Shown here: one piece after another, positions 34,429 through 43,225 of the stretch
Position numbering within the stretch: position 1 is the stretch's first letter
How the letters are laid out: each line of letters starts with the position of its first letter
From: Primorskyibacter sedentarius
GTDB taxonomy: Bacteria; Pseudomonadota; Alphaproteobacteria; Rhodobacterales; Rhodobacteraceae
Assembly: GCF_004342065.1 (NCBI RefSeq)
Contig: NZ_SLZU01000026.1
Location: 1-43,225 of the forward strand
Direction: 5' to 3'
Length of the DNA: 43,225 bases
The notes under the pieces: generated by a model
Databases searched by the model: none
What the model saw: only the letters and a program-made list of their open reading frames with translations
What the model was told of the DNA's origin: nothing
Translations under genes and position numbers: made by a program

Positions 34429-35795
34429 GACATGTTGCCGTCATCGACATCGGCAAGACCAATGCCAAGCTGGCGCTTGTCGACCTTTCCGACCTGTCAG
34501 AAATTGCCGTGATCACCCGGCCCAACAGGGTGCTTGAAGGTCCGCCTTACCCGCATTTCGACGTCGAGGGGCATTGGGTTTTCCTGCTGGAAGGGCTCGC
34601 CCGCTTTCATGCCGAACACGGCATTGACGCAATTTCGATCACCACCCATGGTGCCTGCGCGGCGTTGCTTGATGCCAATGGCGAATTGGCCGCGCCCATA
34701 CTGGACTACGAGTTCGACGGCCCCGACGAAACGGCTGCCTCTTACAACGAGCTACGGCCGCCATTCGACGAGACCGGCTCGCCGCGCCTTGCGGGCGGGT
34801 TGAACATAGGTGCGCAACTGCACTGGCAATTCTCGGCCGATCCAGGGCTCAGGGCGCGCACCGACACCATCGTGACCTACCCGCAATACTGGGGTCATCG
34901 CCTGACCGGCGTTGCCGCCACGGACGTCACCTCGCTGGGTTGTCACACCGATCTCTGGAATCCGCATGACGGGCAGTTCTCAACGCTGGTTGACCGGCTG
35001 GGGATCGCGAATAAAATCGCGTCGGCGCGGCGATCGGCCGATATTTTGGGACCGGTGCTTCCCGAAATCGCAACACGCACCGGGCTTGCACCGGGCACAC
35101 CGGTGCATTGCGGCATCCATGACAGCAACGCCTCGCTCCTGCCGCACATCCTGACACAGGCGCCCCCGTTTTCAGTCGTGTCGAGCGGCACATGGACCAT
35201 CGCAATGTCCATTGGCGGGCATCCTGTGTCGCTCGATCCGGGCAGGGACGTCTTGATCAATGTCAACGCACAGGGTGCGGCAGTCCCATCCGCAAGGTTC
35301 ATGGGCGGCCGCGAACACGATCTCGCTTCGGGCGGCTCCTACCCGGAGGCGACGGAGGCAGCCTTGGCCGAGGTTCTTGATCAAGGCATAATCTTGACCC
35401 CCGCGGTGGTGCCCGAAACCGGACCATATCGGGGGTGCTTTTCCCGTTGGGTAGGTCCGGAGCCCAGCATTGGAAGCGCAGCGCGAGGGGTTGCGGTCGC
35501 GCTCTACCTCGCATTGGTAACCAAACGCTGCCTCGAGCTTGTCGGGCATCGCGGCACAATCATTGTCGAAGGGCCCTTTGCAAGAAACCGCATTTATCTG
35601 CAGATGCTCTCGGTATCGACAGGCTGCGAAGTGACCCCGATGGTCAGCGCAACCGGCACGAGCCAAGGAGCCGCGCTCCTGATCATGGCTCCTGCGAGTA
35701 TTCAGCGCGTGTCGGCATGTCGGACGAGCCTCCAAGAGCCGGAAGCCAATCGGTTAAAACACTATGCCGACAATTGGACAAGAATCTGTGGCTGA
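34425..35795 (+). CDS. rhaK: Rhamnulokinase-type FGGY sugar kinase
   Basis: A 456-residue FGGY-family carbohydrate kinase. The N-terminal phosphate loop is [14 protein letters not shown], the middle region has [14 protein letters not shown], and the C-terminal domain includes [14 protein letters not shown] and [15 protein letters not shown]. It phosphorylates L-rhamnulose, giving the substrate of the rhaD aldolase. It is the last gene of the rha operon. In Rhizobium, RhaK is also required for the ABC transporter to work, an established but unusual dependence that could apply here. Confidence 0.9.
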   Translation: MRHVAVIDIGKTNAKLALVDLSDLSEIAVITRPNRVLEGPPYPHFDVEGHWVFLLEGLARFHAEHGIDAISITTHGACAALLDANGELAAPILDYEFDGPDETAASYNELRPPFDETGSPRLAGGLNIGAQLHWQFSADPGLRARTDTIVTYPQYWGHRLTGVAATDVTSLGCHTDLWNPHDGQFSTLVDRLGIANKIASARRSADILGPVLPEIATRTGLAPGTPVHCGIHDSNASLLPHILTQAPPFSVVSSGTWTIAMSIGGHPVSLDPGRDVLINVNAQGAAVPSARFMGGREHDLASGGSYPEATEAALAEVLDQGIILTPAVVPETGPYRGCFSRWVGPEPSIGSAARGVAVALYLALVTKRCLELVGHRGTIIVEGPFARNRIYLQMLSVSTGCEVTPMVSATGTSQGAALLIMAPASIQRVSACRTSLQEPEANRLKHYADNWTRICG

Positions 35796-36398
35796 CCTAT
35801 CCGGTCAGTCTGCATGCCATCCAACGTGCCTCCGTGCCGCCTATCACTTGCAGCCGAGCATACTGGTATGACCGACCGGTGCTGTGAACCATCCTGCGCT
35901 GCCAGTTGCGCAGCAGAGCCCATATAAAGCCTTTGGCATCTGCGTCAGCATCGGCAGGGGATGAATGGGTTCGGAGTTTTCGCTCACCATCGTATATTTC
36001 GAAAGCATGCAGCAAGTTACATGTTCGCCCGCTTCCCCGCCTGGTCCGGAGTGCGCTTGTGCTTGCAGCGAACTTCCGTTTCCCGACGTCGGTGAATATG
36101 GTCGGGGGCCGAGAAACACAGCCCGTTCGTCTACGCGGTTTATGCGGCAATAGTGCTTGTGGTGAGCGTATCAATTGAGACAAGAAGTGGCCGCATCTCA
36201 AAGTCTGCTCAACCAGCCTGACGATTGAGGCCTCTCAATCGTCAGGTGGCTCCCATTTCACGGGGTAAGATGAGCCCGCTGCGTGTGCGGAAGACGGAAG
36301 ATGCCTTGAGCGTCCGTGCATCCTGCGGCTATCCTCGCCGAAGCATCCGCGACGCGCCAAGAGACCCAACGAACGTACAGCGAAAAAGGACGCCGAGC
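35796..36398. other. Gene-free region after the rhamnose operon
   Basis: I see no supportable gene. A minus-strand open frame at 35844-36119 lacks a ribosome binding site and resembles nothing known to me. The 14-mer GCAGCGAACTTCCG at 36065 recurs at 38607 in the other large gap. The last 170 bases are an open upstream extension of the next gene, probably leader. Confidence 0.4.
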
Positions 36399-38009
36399 AT
36401 GGAAAGCTTTGCCAACGATCTTAGCCAGATGCAACGGACGCCCTTGCAAGCGGACCACGTCGAAGCCCTGCGCGAGGTTGGAAAGATACGGACTTATGAC
36501 GCAGGCGACACGATCATTCGACCCGGTGATCCGTTGGAGGAACTGCTTTATATTGAAAGCGGGGAGATAGAAGTCGTGCATCCGATTACGCAGGATCGCA
36601 CGATCGCGGCCACGATGGGACCATCGCAATTTACCGGTGAAATCGGGACGCTGTCCGGTGCAGTGTCAATGATCCAAATGCGAGCGTGCAAAGACTCCAC
36701 GGTAATCGTTGTCAAGAACACCGACCTGACCAAGCTGATGTCCCGCATCCCAGAGATGAGCGATATAATTCTGACTGTATTTGCCGCCAGACGCCGCGGG
36801 AATGTCGAGCTTGGGCAAACCGAGCTAAAGTTGATTGGCGCGGATGTCGACAAGAGCATTCAGAAGGTCGCCATCTTTGCACAGCGCAACCGGATCGCGG
36901 CACAGCTGATTGATCTGGAGAGTGCCGAAGCCGACGCGGAACGTACAAGCTGCGATTTGCAAGGCTGTGGCCCTGCGGTGATATTCGGCGGTGAGGTGAT
37001 TGACGATCCGACGCCGGAAAAGCTCGCCCGGACGTTGGGGCTTGAACTGATCATCGCGAACGACGAAGTGGTTGATGTTTTGATCGTCGGGGGTGGGCCA
37101 GCGGGCGTGGCCGCGGGGGTTTACGCCGGTGCCGAAGGGCTTTCCGCCATCGTGGCCGAAGATATCGCAATCGGTGGGCAAGCGGGAACGTCCAGCCGGA
37201 TCGAAAACTACATGGGGTTTCCCACGGGCATCTCTGGTGTAGACCTTGTCTGGCGCGGCGAGGTTCAAGCGATGAAATTCGGCACCCGCTTTGCCATGCC
37301 ATTGCGGATCGAGGCATTGGCCTGTCGCGACGACCGCTTCTATGCGACTTGTTCGAACGGACGGAAACTGTGCGCGCGCTCGATCGTCGTGGCAACCGGT
37401 GTTCAGTATCGCAAGCTGCCAATCCCGCGGCTGGAAGAATTCGAGGGGGTCGGTGTTTATTATGCGGCCACCGAGATGGAATCTCGGTTCTGTCGAAACT
37501 CCGAAGCCATCGTTGTAGGAGGCGGCAATTCGGCGGGGCAAGCGGCCATGTACCTGAGCCGCGCGGCGGCGCACGTGCATCTGCTGGTGCGCTCTGGAAG
37601 CCTTGCTGCGTCTATGTCGGACTATCTGTCCTCCCGTCTTGAGGCCGACCCAGGGATCACAATCCACTACCAAACCGAAATTGCCGATCTGCATGGCGAA
37701 GACAGGCTATCCGCCGTGACTGTAACTAACAAAGCCGACGGCACGCATCATCGCTATGAAAGCCGCGCGGTTTTCATCATGGCGGGGGCTGCGCCAAACA
37801 CAGATTGGCTGGCCGGGCATGCCGCGCTGGACGACAAGGGCTTCGTTTTGACGGGTACCGAAAACGGGGGGCGGTCGCCATTCGAAACATCGACCCACGG
37901 CATCTTTGCAGTGGGCGACGTGCGGTCCGGCTCGGTCAAACGCGTGGCGTCATCGGTGGGCGAAGGGTCGGTTGTGATGAGTGCGGTCTGGAGTCATCTG
38001 AACCGATAA
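36399..38009 (+). CDS. Cyclic-nucleotide-binding / thioredoxin-reductase-like FAD protein lacking CxxC
   Basis: A 536-residue three-part protein. Residues of about 20-130 are a cNMP-binding domain (AGDTIIRPGDPLEELLYIESG, FTGEIGTLSG). About 155-215 is a thioredoxin/glutaredoxin-like remnant (VAIFAQRNRIAAQLIDLE, PAVIFGGEVIDDPTPEKLAR). About 225-536 is a thioredoxin-reductase-like FAD/NAD(P)H domain with VLIVGGGPAGVAAG, GGQAGTSSRIENYMGFP, the NAD motif VVGGGNSAGQAA and GIFAVGDVRSG. Where thioredoxin reductase has CATC, this protein reads AATE (356-359), so it cannot reduce thioredoxin by the usual route. The start at 36399 has AAGGA 9 bases upstream; the frame is open to 36225. It may pass electrons to another partner under cNMP or ligand control. 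Confidence 0.85.
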   Translation: MESFANDLSQMQRTPLQADHVEALREVGKIRTYDAGDTIIRPGDPLEELLYIESGEIEVVHPITQDRTIAATMGPSQFTGEIGTLSGAVSMIQMRACKDSTVIVVKNTDLTKLMSRIPEMSDIILTVFAARRRGNVELGQTELKLIGADVDKSIQKVAIFAQRNRIAAQLIDLESAEADAERTSCDLQGCGPAVIFGGEVIDDPTPEKLARTLGLELIIANDEVVDVLIVGGGPAGVAAGVYAGAEGLSAIVAEDIAIGGQAGTSSRIENYMGFPTGISGVDLVWRGEVQAMKFGTRFAMPLRIEALACRDDRFYATCSNGRKLCARSIVVATGVQYRKLPIPRLEEFEGVGVYYAATEMESRFCRNSEAIVVGGGNSAGQAAMYLSRAAAHVHLLVRSGSLAASMSDYLSSRLEADPGITIHYQTEIADLHGEDRLSAVTVTNKADGTHHRYESRAVFIMAGAAPNTDWLAGHAALDDKGFVLTGTENGGRSPFETSTHGIFAVGDVRSGSVKRVASSVGEGSVVMSAVWSHLNR

Positions 38010-38039
38010 ACCTCAGACCAGAATTTGAATGAGTTCCTC

Positions 38040-38318
38040 ATGCAAGTAGATTTTGAAGACGGCGGGACAAGCGGGCGCTATACCATCCGCACCAAGGACG
38101 GCGAGGCCGTGTCGACGTTCTCCAAAGCTGGCGAGAAGATCATCATCATCGACCACACCGAAGTGGACGACGCCCTGCGTGGCCTCGGGTACGGAGAGGT
38201 GCTGATCGAACACATTGTCACTGACATGCGAGCACAAGGGAAAAAGATCGTGCCCCTATGCCCGTTCGCCGCTTCTCAGTTTCGTAAACACCCCGAATGG
38301 GCTGACGTGCTAAATTAA
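38040..38318 (+). CDS. Small GNAT-type N-acetyltransferase (YidJ/Gtn-like)
   Basis: A 92-residue protein (97 from a TTG at 38025). The pattern HTEVDDALRGLGYGEVLIEH then KIVPLCPFAASQFRKHPEW is that of the short single-domain GNAT_acetyltr_2/YidJ-type proteins, with the acetyl-CoA loop R/Q-GLG-G in LRGLGYGE and the terminal CPF...HPE motif. Substrates of the family are generally unknown. It follows the flavoprotein gene by 31 bases and may be co-transcribed. ATG at 38040 is preferred on homologue length, with GAG 7 bases upstream. Confidence 0.8.
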   Translation: MQVDFEDGGTSGRYTIRTKDGEAVSTFSKAGEKIIIIDHTEVDDALRGLGYGEVLIEHIVTDMRAQGKKIVPLCPFAASQFRKHPEWADVLN

Positions 38319-38830
38319 GTTTCTATAGCGTAGAGAAAGCTGAAACCTTTGGCGGACGCCTGACTTGCCGTGGCGAGTCTGACGTAGAAAAACAGCCAAG
38401 CCGCCTCTACTACGACTGTTTTTTCGGCCCTTAACGCGTTTCTGTCGGTTGATCACCCTGTGTTCGAAACCCTATTCGCACCGTTTACCTTCAGGCAAAT
38501 TCCAATTGAAGCGGACAGAATTCGACTCACGGCTTTGGTACATCGAGAAACTGGACCGCCGCACTGAACGTCTCCTTTTTCAAGTTGTACAATTTAGTTT
38601 GCGTACGCAGCGAACTTCCGCAATCCGCCCTGGGAGACCACAACCGATGACGGCCCATTTCGGACATTCGTCGTCATCATAGACTTTGCCCCTGCGAGAC
38701 GCCAGACCGGCCATTCGCCGCAATTACGAATAAAATAGCCTCGAAGTCCAATCTCCGATGATGTTGAACGCACGATCCTATAACGTCTGTATGCCAACCA
38801 ATAACTGTAGAGGTGATTTCTGATGAACCA
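38319..38830. other. Gene-free region before the Gabija-type operon
   Basis: No credible gene; short open frames at 38449-38682 (+) and 38594-38797 (-) lack ribosome binding sites and recognisable sequence. AAAAACAG (38388-38395) pairs with CTGTTTTT (38416-38423) around a 20-base loop and ends in a T-run, so it might terminate plus-strand transcription from the acetyltransferase gene. The 14-mer GCAGCGAACTTCCG at 38607 also occurs at 36065. Confidence 0.4.
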
Positions 38831-40900
38831 CTAAAATTTTATAGTATCAGGAAAGAAGGACGCAAACTGATCAGCCTCATCCTGACTTTTCATCAGGCGA
38901 ACACATACGAGATTCTTCTTTGTCCGTGAGCACGCAACATAGATAAGCTTCTTAGATGCGATTTCCCGCTTTGTCTCCGGAGTGCATTTCATAAAGCAGC
39001 TTGCGAAATCATACTCACTCGTCCAGCCATATTCATCGATAACGAGAAGAACATTCTCGATGCCAGTTCCTTTCGTTTTGTGCATCGTGGAAAACTCTCC
39101 TTCGCCGTCCTCATACTCGTAGAAGGACATTATCTCGCGCAGCGGGAGTTCTGCGGAAAACAATGAATTAAGAAAATTCTTCTGCTTCAAATCATTTAAT
39201 CTGTCGTCGTACTCTTGCTCCAGAACCTCAACGCTGATGTGCTTCATATTAGTGGCGGCCACCTCTTTTGACATTTGGAGTTTGGTACGGTGGCCGCTCC
39301 GGTGAAGTTCTTCAAACTCGGCAAAGATAGGGTCATCTGCAAGCTTTGCCAAAAGCTCATTGCGCCGATCAACAAATGCCTTGTGGCTGTCTGAAACTCG
39401 TATTAGGCCACATTCGGCGGCATGCTCTATGGCCTCATATGCGGCGCGATCCTTCGACCCGGCCGAGTACAGCATTTTATCGAGCCTGGCCTTGTCTGCC
39501 ACTGACGTAATAGAATAACCACGTTTGCGTAATTTCGCGATCAAACGGTTATATGAGCGCCTGTCGCCCGGCACACTTCTGTATAGAGCAAGCAAGTCAA
39601 TCAGTTCGCCAAACTGCAACCTGTCAAGCGTCTTGCGCATGCGATCCCGTGGTTCGGAGTATCGATCGTCAAAGAACTGATATAGCCTTCCAAATCCGAC
39701 GTCGTTCGCAATGGACTTATTCGTTAGTTTCAACTGAACGTAACCCGGATATACGGAGGCAGCTTTCTCAACCAATGCATCAAGCGCATTTCTGAATAAT
39801 GCCGCATTTTCCTTCTGGTTTGCTGCCTTATCTCCCGTATCAATCTCCTCAGGAGCCAAGGCGTACACCAGCTTCACGCTGCCCTGGCGGCTCTCAAGGG
39901 GTTCAAGGGTTCCGTCATCAAGCGATTTCAATGCTACACCCTGCTTTAGACCGTCCGTCCGAAATTTATTGCTAAAATCTATAACCTGGGGAGAGCAGCG
40001 ATAATTGTCCTCCTTCTCGACAAGAATAAGCTCTTTGGCATCGATATGTGGCTGAGCGCTTCCTATGCCGTCTGAATAGATGGCCTGTTCGGAGTCGCCG
40101 AACAGTCCTATGCTGGTCTTGGCGTCTCCCGGCAAACAGCGTAGAAGGACGCGAACGACATCTGCACTTGTGTCCTGATACTCATCGATAAAGATACAGT
40201 CGTACCGATCTGATACGATCCTGCCCAGCGTAGGGAAGCTTTCAAATATGTGGCAGGCCAACGCGATTAGGCCATCATGGCCGTATGACGGATCGTTGAA
40301 ATTATCATAGGCAGTATCGTTGTAAAAAAACTCGTTCGGTTGTCTCGCCGCCAGCTTGTCGCGGATTGCCTCGTTGACCTCGCCGATCAACCCATTGAGC
40401 TCCTCAATGTATGTGTCGGGTTCCTTGTCGTATTCCCGCTTTCCGGTAACTTTCGCCGTATCTTCACCGAGTACCGTCCTGCGACGGCTTTCGATCCTGC
40501 CGTGCGCCTTCTTGAACCGGTCGTGTTCCTCCTTCTTCCTCACCTTTTCATCGCCGTTATAGTGGTCATCCCCAAGAGCAACAAACTCAGGTAATTCGAA
40601 GAGCTTTGGAAAAACCTGTTGGATGTTCTTCTTGAATGGCGAAATTGTCTCACCCAAGAACGAGTGAATTGTCGAAACCTTTATATTGTCCGCTACACGA
40701 TCGGAAATTTCGTCTGCTGCCTTGTTCGTATGAGTGATACACGCAATACGAAGGCTTGGATTGACGCTCAGAACCTGTTGGACGACTCTTTTCAGGCTCT
40801 CTGTCTTTCCGCTTCCGGCTCCTCCTTGAAGAACGAAGTTCTCGCTACCGGAAACAAGCTCCGAGATCCGATCTACCGGCTTCAATTTTTGTGAATCCAT
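38831..40900 (-). CDS. gajB: UvrD/Rep-like helicase, Gabija GajB-type
   Basis: A 689-residue superfamily 1A helicase. Walker A GGAGSGKTES is at 26-35, motif Ia is ACITHTNKAADEI, motif II CIFIDEYQDTSADV, motif III FGDSEQAIYSDG and motif IV ILVEKEDNYRCSP. The C-terminal motifs are STMHKTKGTGIENVLL and LIYVACSRTKKNLVC. It starts inside the end of the upstream ATPase/nuclease gene (19-base overlap in a different frame), so translation is coupled. Pairing with an OLD-type nuclease is the Gabija arrangement. The prototype GajB is near 500 residues; here there is extra sequence, mostly between motifs Ia and II (FKKAHGRIESRRRTVLGED) and in the middle third. The DNA is visibly less GC-rich than the catabolic genes, consistent with transfer. 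Confidence 0.85.
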   Translation of the reverse strand: MDSQKLKPVDRISELVSGSENFVLQGGAGSGKTESLKRVVQQVLSVNPSLRIACITHTNKAADEISDRVADNIKVSTIHSFLGETISPFKKNIQQVFPKLFELPEFVALGDDHYNGDEKVRKKEEHDRFKKAHGRIESRRRTVLGEDTAKVTGKREYDKEPDTYIEELNGLIGEVNEAIRDKLAARQPNEFFYNDTAYDNFNDPSYGHDGLIALACHIFESFPTLGRIVSDRYDCIFIDEYQDTSADVVRVLLRCLPGDAKTSIGLFGDSEQAIYSDGIGSAQPHIDAKELILVEKEDNYRCSPQVIDFSNKFRTDGLKQGVALKSLDDGTLEPLESRQGSVKLVYALAPEEIDTGDKAANQKENAALFRNALDALVEKAASVYPGYVQLKLTNKSIANDVGFGRLYQFFDDRYSEPRDRMRKTLDRLQFGELIDLLALYRSVPGDRRSYNRLIAKLRKRGYSITSVADKARLDKMLYSAGSKDRAAYEAIEHAAECGLIRVSDSHKAFVDRRNELLAKLADDPIFAEFEELHRSGHRTKLQMSKEVAATNMKHISVEVLEQEYDDRLNDLKQKNFLNSLFSAELPLREIMSFYEYEDGEGEFSTMHKTKGTGIENVLLVIDEYGWTSEYDFASCFMKCTPETKREIASKKLIYVACSRTKKNLVCVRLMKSQDEADQFASFFPDTIKF

Positions 40901-42930
40901 TTCAAACCATCCATTATATACTTTGGCACACGCCAGCTTTCGCCCTCTACAAGCGCCAGATATAAAACCGATCCGGCAAAATCGGACTTCTTTCCGAGTA
41001 TATCAGCTGTGAGAGAATAAAAGTCATTACCGCTGAATTTCTCCAGCTTGTCTCGGTTTTTCAAACCGGCCAACGTATCCTTTCGGGCCTTGACTTTATC
41101 CAGGTTGATCGAAATGAAAGCGTCTTCAAAACTCCTTGCGTGGTAACCGTCCTCTGCATGCTGGTAGGCAAGCTCAATCTGCCCTTCGCCCGAGGAGGCA
41201 GCTCCATCTACAAGCCGCTTGTGCCAGTCCGAGAAGTCCTTCTCTTCCGTAGGATCAGGCGCTGAGAGAAAGTGCTTCAGGGTTTCATTTGAGGTGTGGC
41301 TCGACTCTGCAACAGGCCATGCGAGATAGCTGGTCTTTCCCATCTTCTCGCTGATAACCGCTTTGGTTGTGTCGATATCGGTGATGACCAATGTGCGAAC
41401 GCCGATGAATTCAAGGAACGGAGCAAACGCACGCGCGTTAGCGCCGACTTCAAGAACGGATATGTTCTGCGAAGACAGCCCGTTCTCCGTGGTTTCATCG
41501 ACATTTTCCTTGTCATGCAACTCAATGAATAGGGGAAGCAGGATGCGTTCCGTGGTTCCCTCAATGAAGATCGCTTTGCTCGCAAAGAATAGCTCAGCAG
41601 AGTTGATTGTGAGGTATTGCTTGAGGAACTGAAAAAGCGCTGCTCCGTCCGCTCCAAGCTCTTCGTACTTGGCGCTCAGATCAGTGTGGAAATTCTTGAT
41701 CGTGACAGGTTCCGCCGGGGACGGCCTTGAAAGATACCTGACGTCCTCAAATTTCGATTTTGAAACGATGTGGGACGAATGGGTTGTCAGCAAAGCTTGC
41801 AAATTTGGAACTTGCGAAATCAATCCTTGGATTTTGTCCGCGAAGACATACTGCATCTGCGGATGCGTGTGCGCTTCGGGTTCTTCGATAAGCAAGAGGT
41901 TAAGAGGCGCGTTTCGTCTGGTAAAGTCGTCACGACACAACTCAATTTGCAACAGAAGGTAGAGGATGTTCAGGTATCCGAGTCCGCTATAGTGCTCAGG
42001 AAGAAAGTTACCGGTTTCACCGTATATAACCTGTGATGATGTTTCGATGAGTGATTGCGATTGAATATTCGACACGACCTTCAAATCACCCAACTCCAAA
42101 AAGTCGCGTGAGCTTTTCAAAAATCCCCCAAAAACCTGCGTATACTGCTCTCCAAGCTGATCATCGATACTGGCAAGCATTGATCTGAGCTTTTCAATGC
42201 TTTCACCGCCTGCCCCACCGGTCGCAGCATCATTATCATCAGCGTCAGCCTCGATGTCACGCTTTCGAAAGAATTTTGTAGATATCGCCGACAGGGGCTT
42301 CGCGCCACGTCCGGCATCTTCGGAACTCGCAACATTTCTTCGCGCGTGAATGACCTGAAAATTCAATAGCGCCCGTATTTCGGATCGTTCTTTCTCTTCC
42401 AGTTGATCGCGGTGCGCCAGGTAGTATGGCGTTTGATCGGCGTGCCCGAAATCATCAAATGCATAAACTTTGATTTTCAGAAACTTTCCGCCGAGGTTGT
42501 TTTCAATGAACTTCTTTCGCTCTTTCGGGTCGCTCGGGAGAACACGAAGGAGTTTCGTTTTGTCTATGCAGCATTCGAAAAGGATGTTGGTATGTCGTCG
42601 CGTCGAATCAAGATCCAACATGAACTCGGAGAGTATCGCAAGGTCATCAGTCTCGTCGTAAGCTATACGCAGAACCAGCCTGATCGCGAGTTCCTCGACA
42701 TTTGTCTCTTCATCAATACCGAGCAATTTCTCCCTTATCGATATGGGAAAGTCAGTGTATGTAAAATTATCGGGCTTTTCCAAAAACCGCTCCAGAAGGG
42801 AAGCAAAGGATGTTTTCCCTGTATTGTTTTTCCCTACAAGGATCGTTGTCTTTTCACTCATATCCAAGAAGCAATCCTGAAGGAGCCGAAAATTTTCAAT
42901 TTTTATCTCTTCAATATGCATGTCGATCAT
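40882..42930 (-). CDS. gajA: OLD-family ATPase/TOPRIM nuclease, Gabija GajA-type
   Basis: 682 residues. The N-terminal ABC/SMC-like ATPase has Walker A GKNNTGKTS at 33-41, the motif HYSGLGYLNILYLLLQIEL before Walker B LLLIEEPEAHTHPQMQ, and the H-loop LLTTHSSHI. The C-terminal TOPRIM domain has FIEGTTERILLP (catalytic Glu) and LVITDIDTTK (DxD). This is the class 2 OLD architecture, and its position just upstream of a UvrD-like gene identifies Gabija. GajA nicks DNA when nucleotide is depleted during phage infection in the described system. At 682 residues it is about 100 longer than the B. cereus prototype. The start at 42930 has AAGG 3 bases before; an ATG three codons later is possible. Confidence 0.87.
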   Translation of the reverse strand: MIDMHIEEIKIENFRLLQDCFLDMSEKTTILVGKNNTGKTSFASLLERFLEKPDNFTYTDFPISIREKLLGIDEETNVEELAIRLVLRIAYDETDDLAILSEFMLDLDSTRRHTNILFECCIDKTKLLRVLPSDPKERKKFIENNLGGKFLKIKVYAFDDFGHADQTPYYLAHRDQLEEKERSEIRALLNFQVIHARRNVASSEDAGRGAKPLSAISTKFFRKRDIEADADDNDAATGGAGGESIEKLRSMLASIDDQLGEQYTQVFGGFLKSSRDFLELGDLKVVSNIQSQSLIETSSQVIYGETGNFLPEHYSGLGYLNILYLLLQIELCRDDFTRRNAPLNLLLIEEPEAHTHPQMQYVFADKIQGLISQVPNLQALLTTHSSHIVSKSKFEDVRYLSRPSPAEPVTIKNFHTDLSAKYEELGADGAALFQFLKQYLTINSAELFFASKAIFIEGTTERILLPLFIELHDKENVDETTENGLSSQNISVLEVGANARAFAPFLEFIGVRTLVITDIDTTKAVISEKMGKTSYLAWPVAESSHTSNETLKHFLSAPDPTEEKDFSDWHKRLVDGAASSGEGQIELAYQHAEDGYHARSFEDAFISINLDKVKARKDTLAGLKNRDKLEKFSGNDFYSLTADILGKKSDFAGSVLYLALVEGESWRVPKYIMDGLKWIHKN

Positions 42931-43225
42931 ACGCCTTATTACACGGACCGTTTATGGATCCAAATTTAGTCATTGAAATATCACGCGACACTCCAGCGCG
43001 CAAAGTGTTGTTGCAGCTCGAAGTCGATTTGCAGAGCAGTAAGGCAGTATTCTGCTTCCAGGTCGCTTGAATGTCGGTTTTCAATATCCTTGCGTAACTG
43101 GCTCGCACGAGCAACGAAAGACCGCTTCCCGCCCATTCTGTGGAAAAACAACGTGTTGCGGTCGCAGAAAGTAGTGCGCTGAACTGACCGCGAGCGCCTT
43201 TCTGATCAGGCTTTGCGCGTTTGCT
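42931..43225. other. Upstream region of the Gabija-type operon, no gene recognised
   Basis: 295 bases to the window edge. Both strands have short open frames but none with a ribosome binding site or familiar sequence. The promoter of the minus-strand gaj operon should lie in the AT-rich part near 42940-42990; I cannot assign -35 and -10 boxes with confidence. Confidence 0.3.

Noticed and set aside
35844-36119. A minus-strand open frame of 91 codons in the gap after rhaK.
   Set aside because: It has no ribosome binding site, Gly/Pro/Cys-rich composition and no family resemblance. It is treated as non-coding.
42973-43182. A plus-strand open frame of 69 codons at the window end.
   Set aside because: It has cysteine-rich random-like sequence and no ribosome binding site. 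It lies in the probable promoter region of the gaj operon.
1-43225. CRISPR arrays, tRNA and rRNA genes.
   Set aside because: I looked for regularly spaced repeats, tRNA-like cloverleaf motifs (GTTCRANNC with CCA ends) and rRNA-like blocks by eye and saw none; tRNAscan or Infernal runs would be needed to exclude them.

Overview
The window looks like accessory DNA of a marine alphaproteobacterium of the Rhodobacterales (Roseobacter group). The basis is the catabolic gene content, the high-GC codon use of the metabolic genes, a general amino-acid ABC transporter of the AapJQMP type and a Rhizobium-type rhamnose locus. No rRNA, tRNA, replication origin or CRISPR array was found by eye.

Layout. 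(1) Positions 1-2.7 kb are an insertion-sequence and pseudogene graveyard: the end of an IS3-family element, a 5'-truncated IS1595/ISXO2 transposase, a small secreted protein, a frameshifted conserved gene, an intact HIRAN-domain protein and a fragment of a PHB-depolymerase-like esterase. (2) Positions 2.9-20.6 kb hold a compact catabolic locus. One minus-strand operon (11693 to 2910) encodes a FAD amine/amino-acid oxidase, HyuA and HyuB (hydantoinase/oxoprolinase type), an SDR, a PrpE-like acyl-CoA synthetase, RidA and an amino-acid ABC ATPase. Divergent from it is a rhodanese. A second minus-strand operon encodes a BisC-type S-oxide reductase and an IclR regulator. Divergent from that are a MetC-like C-S lyase and a VOC protein. 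A third minus-strand operon encodes the matching binding protein and two permeases. Two of the control regions carry a 40-bp imperfect palindrome with half-sites TGTGYCRATATA / TATATYRRCACA, and the third carries the same half-site, so all three probably form one regulon, plausibly under the IclR protein. My model is uptake of an amino-acid-like organosulfur compound, reduction of its S-oxide, C-S cleavage, and handling of the carbon skeleton and sulfur. The actual substrate is unknown to me. (3) Positions 20.7-25 kb are again rearranged: a secreted WD40-like protein and its small periplasmic neighbour, an IS5-type remnant, a complete IS3-family element (23116-24333) and the TPR tail of a gene cut by it.

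(4) Positions 25.1-35.8 kb are a complete L-rhamnose locus: rhaA and a fused rhaD aldolase/dehydrogenase on the minus strand, divergent from a DeoR-type regulator, the ABC transporter rhaSTPQ, the mutarotase rhaU and the kinase rhaK. Copies of ATGATTGA and a 21-bp palindrome lie in the divergent promoter. (5) Positions 36.4-38.3 kb carry a three-domain cyclic-nucleotide-binding/thioredoxin-reductase-like protein without the usual CxxC, and a small GNAT-like acetyltransferase. (6) Positions 38.8-42.9 kb hold a two-gene, visibly more AT-rich operon of an OLD-family ATPase/TOPRIM nuclease and a UvrD-like helicase, i.e. a Gabija-type anti-phage system with both proteins longer than the prototype.

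The best candidate for an undescribed system is the organosulfur/hydantoinase regulon at 2.9-20.7 kb. The enlarged Gabija pair and the CxxC-less reductase fusion are secondary. All assignments rest on reading motifs and residues in the translated sequence; no database search was run.
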